Shown here piece after piece: positions 5,346-5,510 of a stretch of DNA of 5,510 bases (its first letter is position 1; the number at the start of each line of letters is the position of its first letter). This DNA is from an uncultured Candidatus Melainabacteria bacterium. GTDB taxonomy: Bacteria; Cyanobacteriota; Vampirovibrionia; Gastranaerophilales; Gastranaerophilaceae. Both the position numbers and the translations under genes were made by a program. The stretch lies in NCBI GenBank assembly GCA_937891325.1, contig CALAFU010000154.1, forward strand, positions 1 to 5,510, read 5' to 3'. The notes below the pieces were generated by a model. The model did no database searches. It had not been told where the DNA came from and saw nothing but the letters and a program-made list of their open reading frames with translations.

Positions 5346-5467
5346 AGACTGTACGCCCTCGCGTTAAACGGCAACGTTCACCTACGCAACGAAAACTCAA
5401 CGTTTACGTTGACTGCGGTTCACCTCTCACTTCGTTCGTGCCTCTGCTCGGGCGCAACAAAAAGTCT
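5346..5467. other. GC-rich structured non-coding block
   Basis: Positions 5351-5454 are about 56% GC by hand count, in a much more AT-rich window, and carry no plausible reading frame. The ends form a partial inverted repeat: AGACT (5346-5350) with AGTCT (5463-5467), and CGCCC (5354-5358) with GGGCG (5450-5454). Inside are a GNRA-type hairpin (AACG, loop GCAA, CGTT; 5367-5378), a 6-bp stem with loop TTTA (TCAACG/CGTTGA; 5397-5412), and an 8-bp direct repeat GTTCACCT (5376-5383, 5418-5425). It could be a small mobile or repetitive element or a structured RNA. Confidence 0.45.
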
Positions 5468-5486
5468 GTCAATAGAATTGGCAGAC
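5464..5486 (-). terminator. Strong hairpin; terminator-like on the minus strand
   Basis: GTCTGTCAAT (5464-5473) pairs with ATTGGCAGAC (5477-5486): nine Watson-Crick pairs and one G/T, loop AGA. On the minus strand it is followed by five T (5463-5459), the form of an intrinsic terminator for leftward transcription entering from the right. On the plus strand there is no T-run, so there it would only be a leader hairpin. Confidence 0.45.
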
Positions 5487-5499
5487 ATTAAATAAACAC

Positions 5500-5504
5500 G
5501 AGGA
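5500..5504 (+). promoter_or_regulatory. Shine-Dalgarno sequence of a gene starting past the right edge
   Basis: GAGGA is followed by six bases (TATTAA) to the window end, so a start codon at 5511 would be at ideal spacing. The gene itself is outside the window and is only inferred. Confidence 0.45.
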
Positions 5505-5510
5505 TATTAA

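Overview
The window (5510 bp, AT-rich) comes from a flagellated bacterium. It holds a leftward flagellar basal-body and export operon, fliE-fliF-[fliG-like]-fliH-flhA (flhA is cut by the left edge), and one divergent rightward gene of the UbiE/MenG quinone methyltransferase family. The AT-rich composition, the unusual protein in the fliG position and the repeat-loaded spacers would fit a gut-type cyanobacterial sister lineage (Vampirovibrionia/Melainabacteria, Gastranaerophilales). That placement rests on recollection and general resemblance, not on a diagnostic marker, and is low confidence.

Layout. Positions 1-394 (-): N-terminal 131 codons of FlhA. 394-1122 (-): FliH-like stator protein, whose stop overlaps the flhA start by one base. 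1134-2147 (-): a 337-aa protein where FliG is normally encoded, with a new N-terminal helical region, an Ala/Gln linker and only one FliG-N-like segment. 2148-2320: spacer with two facing palindromic repeats. 2321-3997 (-): FliF, the MS-ring protein. 4072-4407 (-): FliE, the rod/MS-ring adaptor. 4408-4606: divergent control region with a 10-bp perfect palindrome and a promoter that appears to give a leaderless ubiE mRNA. 4607-5260 (+): ubiE/menG-type methyltransferase. 5261-5510: gene-free region with a second pair of the same palindromes, a GC-rich structured block of about 120 bp, a strong hairpin, and a Shine-Dalgarno sequence that probably serves a gene starting just past the right edge.

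The flagellar genes work as one assembly line. FliF forms the membrane ring, FliE links it to the rod, and FlhA is the export gate inside the ring. FliH normally tethers the FliI ATPase, but fliI is not in its usual place after fliH. The fliG-like product should sit under FliF as the switch/rotor element, and FliF keeps the C-terminal tail that normally binds FliG. The most interesting points are the non-canonical fliG-position protein and a family of short palindromes whose stem arms covary around a near-constant ACAAG loop and which come twice in facing pairs.
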